DNA from: Acidimicrobiia bacterium UBA6912
GTDB lineage: Bacteria; Actinomycetota; Acidimicrobiia; Spongiisociales; UBA5794
NCBI GenBank assembly: GCA_002450985.1
Contig: DKBA01000015.1
Coordinates: 2,392 to 8,875 of the forward strand
Reading direction: 5' to 3'
DNA: 6,484 nucleotides
Below the pieces are notes generated by a model. The model did not search any database. It was not told where the DNA came from and saw nothing but the letters and a program-made list of their open reading frames with translations. The position numbers were made by a program, and so were the translations under genes. Shown here piece after piece: positions 4,615 to 6,484 of the stretch (positions are counted from its first letter, which is position 1; each line of letters begins with the position of its first letter).

Positions 4615-4902
4615 ATGACCACCAGGCACACCAACGCCAGCGACGACACGAGGCTCGAGGTCGCCCGCGAGGAGGCGGAGGGGGTCGAGGTCTTCGCCGA
4701 TCCTGCCGGGGCGGATCGTGTCGCCGCCCGCGATGCGGAGGAGGCCGAGGGCATCGAGACGTTCACCAATCCCGACGCCGTCCTCTCGCCCATCACGGCA
4801 CGAGAGGACGATCCCGGTCACGAGACACTGACCGCCGAGGAGGCCGGTTTCGACATCGACGGCGATGAATACCGGCCCGCGGAGGAGGACTGGGACCGCT
4901 GA
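4615..4902 (+). CDS. Small, very acidic repeat protein, unknown function
   Basis: A 95-residue soluble protein that I cannot assign to a family. It has 16 Glu and 13 Asp against 8 Arg, with no Lys and no Cys, giving a net charge near -20. There is an internal repeat: residues 20-30 (EAEGVEVFADP) match residues 43-53 (EAEGIETFTNP), each flanked by Ala-Arg-Glu/Asp steps (VARE, AARD, TARE). The C-terminal 30 residues, ending DIDGDEYRPAEEDWDR, are aromatic and acidic. It is probably largely unfolded, and the DIDGDE stretch could bind cations. The strong Shine-Dalgarno suggests high expression. It has its own 133-base upstream region and does not overlap its neighbours. A chaperone, anti-stress or binding-partner role is possible, but nothing in the sequence proves any. 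Confidence 0.8.
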   Translation: MTTRHTNASDDTRLEVAREEAEGVEVFADPAGADRVAARDAEEAEGIETFTNPDAVLSPITAREDDPGHETLTAEEAGFDIDGDEYRPAEEDWDR

Positions 4903-4935
4903 GCGCTCGGTTTGGCCCGGCCGGTGGGCGCGCTC
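4901..4935 (+). terminator. Long GC-rich hairpin after the acidic protein gene
   Basis: GAGCGC (4901-4906), overlapping the stop codon, pairs with GCGCTC (4930-4935). The loop region contains the palindrome CCGGCCGG (4918-4925). No T-run follows. It could work as a terminator of the T-less kind proposed for GC-rich actinobacteria. Confidence 0.3.
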
Positions 4936-4979
4936 GACCGTCGGATCGCGAAATCCGCGTTCTTGTCACACCCCGTCGA

Positions 4980-4985
4980 TACGCT
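4980..4985 (+). promoter_or_regulatory. -10 element for a leaderless DUF3263 transcript
   Basis: TACGCT (TANNNT) ends six bases before the ATG at 4992, and there is no Shine-Dalgarno between them. The geometry is the same as at the antitoxin gene. No clear -35 is seen at 16-18 bp; TTGTCA at 4963-4968 is too close, at 11 bp. Confidence 0.45.
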
Positions 4986-4991
4986 GGCGGC

Positions 4992-5246
4992 ATGTTGAGT
5001 GAGAGAGATCGCAGGGTGCTCGATTTCGAGGGATCGTGGTGGCACTACCCGGGCCCGAAGGACCGTGCGATCACGGAGTATCTCGAGATGAGCGCCACGC
5101 GGTACTACCAGGCGCTCCGTCGCCTCATGGACAGTGAGGAGGCGGCCCGGTACGCACCGCTCACCGTTCACCGCCTGCGCAAGATGCGGCGCGATCGGCG
5201 GGCCCAGATCGCCGAGCGGGTGCAGAAGGGCGACTCGCTGGGCTGA
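4992..5246 (+). CDS. DUF3263 family protein
   Basis: An 84-residue protein of DUF3263, a small conserved actinobacterial family whose function is not established. The family signature is present in order: LSERDRRVLDFEGSWW (residues 2-17), then GPKDRAITEYLEMSATRYYQALRRLMD (21-47), then a basic tail, VHRLRKMRRDRRAQIAERV (59-77). The middle part, with a helix followed by MSATRYYQ and another helix, has the look of a helix-turn-helix, and the Arg/Lys-rich tail fits nucleic-acid binding; this is inference. The length is close to that of the family core. The ATG at 4992 fits the conserved N-terminus and the -10 element six bases ahead of it. It is probably transcribed alone: a hairpin precedes it, and a 96-base gap with another possible terminator follows. 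Confidence 0.92.
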   Translation: MLSERDRRVLDFEGSWWHYPGPKDRAITEYLEMSATRYYQALRRLMDSEEAARYAPLTVHRLRKMRRDRRAQIAERVQKGDSLG

Positions 5247-5254
5247 GGCAGCCG

Positions 5255-5286
5255 CGGCGAGCGTTCGTTGCCGTCAGCGGTTGTTT
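5255..5286 (+). terminator. Possible terminator after the DUF3263 gene
   Basis: CGGCGA (5255-5260) pairs with TTGCCG (5268-5273), with one G-T pair and a 7-base loop. TTGTTT (5281-5286) follows seven bases later. The distance to the T-rich stretch is longer than usual. A perfect 10-bp palindrome, CCTGCGCAGG (5289-5298), lies just beyond and could be an operator for the next gene. Confidence 0.3.
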
Positions 5287-5311
5287 CTCCTGCGCAGGCG
5301 ACGCCGATCGC

Positions 5312-5333
5312 TAACGTCGTCGGCGACCAAGGA
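5312..5333 (+). promoter_or_regulatory. -10 candidate and Shine-Dalgarno of the AI-2E family gene
   Basis: TAACGT (5312-5317) fits TANNNT and would start a transcript near 5324. AAGGA (5329-5333) is nine bases before the ATG at 5343 and fixes that start. No convincing -35 is found; the palindrome at 5289-5298 occupies its place. Confidence 0.4.
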
Positions 5334-5342
5334 ACGCAACCG

Positions 5343-6484
5343 ATGACGGTGAAGAAGCCGCCGCAACTGATCGACGTCCTCACCCGCACGGGGATTGCCG
5401 CGTGGAGCATCGTCGGCGTGCTCGCGCTCCTGTGGGTGATCCTGCTGGTGCTGGGGCGGATGGAGGTCCTGCTGGCCCCTGTCGTGGTTGCCGTTGCCCT
5501 GATCTACATCCTCAACCCGGTGGTCAATCGGCTCTCGCTCGGCGGCCGCTACCGGTTGCTCGGCACGACCGTCGCCTTTCTGCTCTTCACCGGTCTCTTG
5601 GTGCTGATCGGCTTCCTCGTGATCCCGTCGATCAGCGACCAGGCCGCCGGGTTCACCGAGGACTTTCCCCAGATCTACGAGGACTCGACGCAGGAGATCG
5701 AGGAGCTCGCCACGTCGGTCGGCATCACCGTCAACATCTGGTCGTACGACGAAGTCGAGAGCTTCGTCACGGACCCCGAGAACCAGGATCAGTTCTTCGC
5801 CGCAGCGTGGGACCGGATCGGGGCGGTCACCTCGGGTGTCTTCGAGGCGGTGCTCGTGTTCTTCCTCGCCCCCGTTGTCGCCTTCTACGTGTTGATCGAC
5901 CTCCCCGGCATCAGGCGGCAGGTGGTGTCGCTCATACCCGGACGCGACCGCGACGAGGTGCTCTACGTGTCGCGTGAGCTGGGGAGCGCAGTCGGCGGGT
6001 TCCTGCGCGGTCAGCTGTTCGTCGCCCTCATCGTCGGCGCGCTCACCAGCTTCGGCTTCTGGCTCATCGGCCTCGACTTCTGGCTGATCATCGGAATGAT
6101 CGCCGGCCTCCTCAACATCGTGCCGTTCCTCGGGCCATGGGTGGGCGGCACGCTCGGCGTCATGGTCGGCCTCGTCACAGGTTCCGTCACCACGGCGCTC
6201 TGGGCGGCGGTCGTGGCGGTAGTCGTGCAGCAGATCGACAACAACTTCATCAGCCCGAACGTGATGCGAGCAACGGTGCGGCTCCATCCCGCGGTGGTGA
6301 TCCTCGTCCTCATCCTGGGCGGTGCGCTCGGGGGCGTGTGGGGCGTGCTGCTCGCCGTCCCGCTGACGGCTGCGGTCAAGATCGTCGCCGGCCACCTGTG
6401 GCGCACGCGAGTGCTCGGGCAGTCGTGGGACGAGGCGGCCGAGGCGATGGTGGAAGACGACGTGCCGCCCGAGGCCCAGGCGCC
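5343..6484 (+). CDS. AI-2E/PerM-family membrane transporter, C-terminus cut
   Basis: A polytopic inner-membrane protein of the AI-2E transporter (PerM/YdiK-like) family; 380 residues are in the window and the last few are beyond it. Hydrophobic segments lie near residues 18-38, 43-63, 75-97, 168-187, 221-244, 246-266, 268-296 and 317-345. The soluble loop at about 98-160 is acidic. Family motifs are clear: GGFLRGQLFVALIVGAL (218-234), IAGLLNIVPFLGPWVGG (253-269), QQIDNNFISPNVM (296-308) and LHPAVVILVLILGGALGGVWGVLLAVPLTA (314-343). Members have been linked to export of AI-2 or to sodium/proton exchange, and most are uncharacterised, so no substrate is named here. With an acidic tail, EDDVPPEAQA, starting near 371, the protein looks almost complete. 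It is the last gene in the window and has its own ribosome site. Confidence 0.93.
   Translation, partial: MTVKKPPQLIDVLTRTGIAAWSIVGVLALLWVILLVLGRMEVLLAPVVVAVALIYILNPVVNRLSLGGRYRLLGTTVAFLLFTGLLVLIGFLVIPSISDQAAGFTEDFPQIYEDSTQEIEELATSVGITVNIWSYDEVESFVTDPENQDQFFAAAWDRIGAVTSGVFEAVLVFFLAPVVAFYVLIDLPGIRRQVVSLIPGRDRDEVLYVSRELGSAVGGFLRGQLFVALIVGALTSFGFWLIGLDFWLIIGMIAGLLNIVPFLGPWVGGTLGVMVGLVTGSVTTALWAAVVAVVVQQIDNNFISPNVMRATVRLHPAVVILVLILGGALGGVWGVLLAVPLTAAVKIVAGHLWRTRVLGQSWDEAAEAMVEDDVPPEAQA

Noticed and set aside
5274..6395. Minus-strand 373-codon ORF rich in Asp, Glu, His and Arg
   Set aside because: It is a shadow of the AI-2E family gene; membrane-protein codons read backwards give long open frames of this composition.
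1..6484. CRISPR array, insertion sequence or integrase
   Set aside because: No regularly spaced repeats, transposase or recombinase motifs, or terminal inverted repeats with target duplications were seen on either strand.

Overview
The window is high-GC DNA with strong G/C bias at third codon positions. It almost certainly comes from an actinobacterium (Actinomycetota): it has an AfsR/SARP-type regulator with a BTAD domain, a DUF3263 protein (a family essentially confined to that phylum), and two start codons placed six bases after a TANNNT -10 element, as in leaderless transcripts. The genus cannot be told from the sequence; an acidimicrobial-type lineage is a guess.

Layout, left to right. 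(1) 2-1060, minus strand: the N-terminal 353 residues of a SARP/BTAD-NTPase transcriptional regulator that runs off the left edge. (2) 1061-1145: a divergent control region with opposed, overlapping -10 elements and a perfect 7-bp direct repeat at an 11-bp period, the geometry of SARP binding sites. (3) 1146-1658, plus strand: a small secreted protein of unknown function, the likely target of the regulator. (4) 1659-2315: no intact gene. It holds a probable frameshifted coding relic, a strong hairpin and the 3' part of a tRNA (T-arm plus one acceptor strand), which looks like the scar or attachment site of an integrated element. (5) 2316-2963, minus strand: a type II toxin-antitoxin pair (Phd/YefM-like antitoxin, then VapC-like PIN toxin) with a 16-bp perfect palindrome inside its promoter. 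(6) 2999-3332: non-coding apart from dyads and a possible 19-codon cysteine-containing leader ORF. (7) 3333-4481, plus strand: a GNAT-superfamily acyltransferase resembling FemAB/BioF2-type proteins. (8) 4615-4902, plus strand: a lysine-free, very acidic 95-residue protein with an internal repeat. (9) 4992-5246, plus strand: the DUF3263 protein. (10) 5343-6484, plus strand: an AI-2E/PerM-family membrane protein cut by the right edge.

The first two genes look like a regulator-target pair. The tRNA scar, coding relic and toxin-antitoxin pair together suggest a small accessory insertion between two chromosomal blocks. The four genes on the right share a strand, but each has a gap of about 90 to 130 bases in front of it, so they look like separately controlled chromosomal genes rather than one operon. 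No CRISPR array, insertion sequence, rRNA or complete tRNA is seen. The most interesting unexplained items are the SARP-like repeat next to an unknown secreted protein, the tRNA scar/toxin-antitoxin junction, and the acidic repeat protein with a DosR/DevR-box-like sequence upstream.
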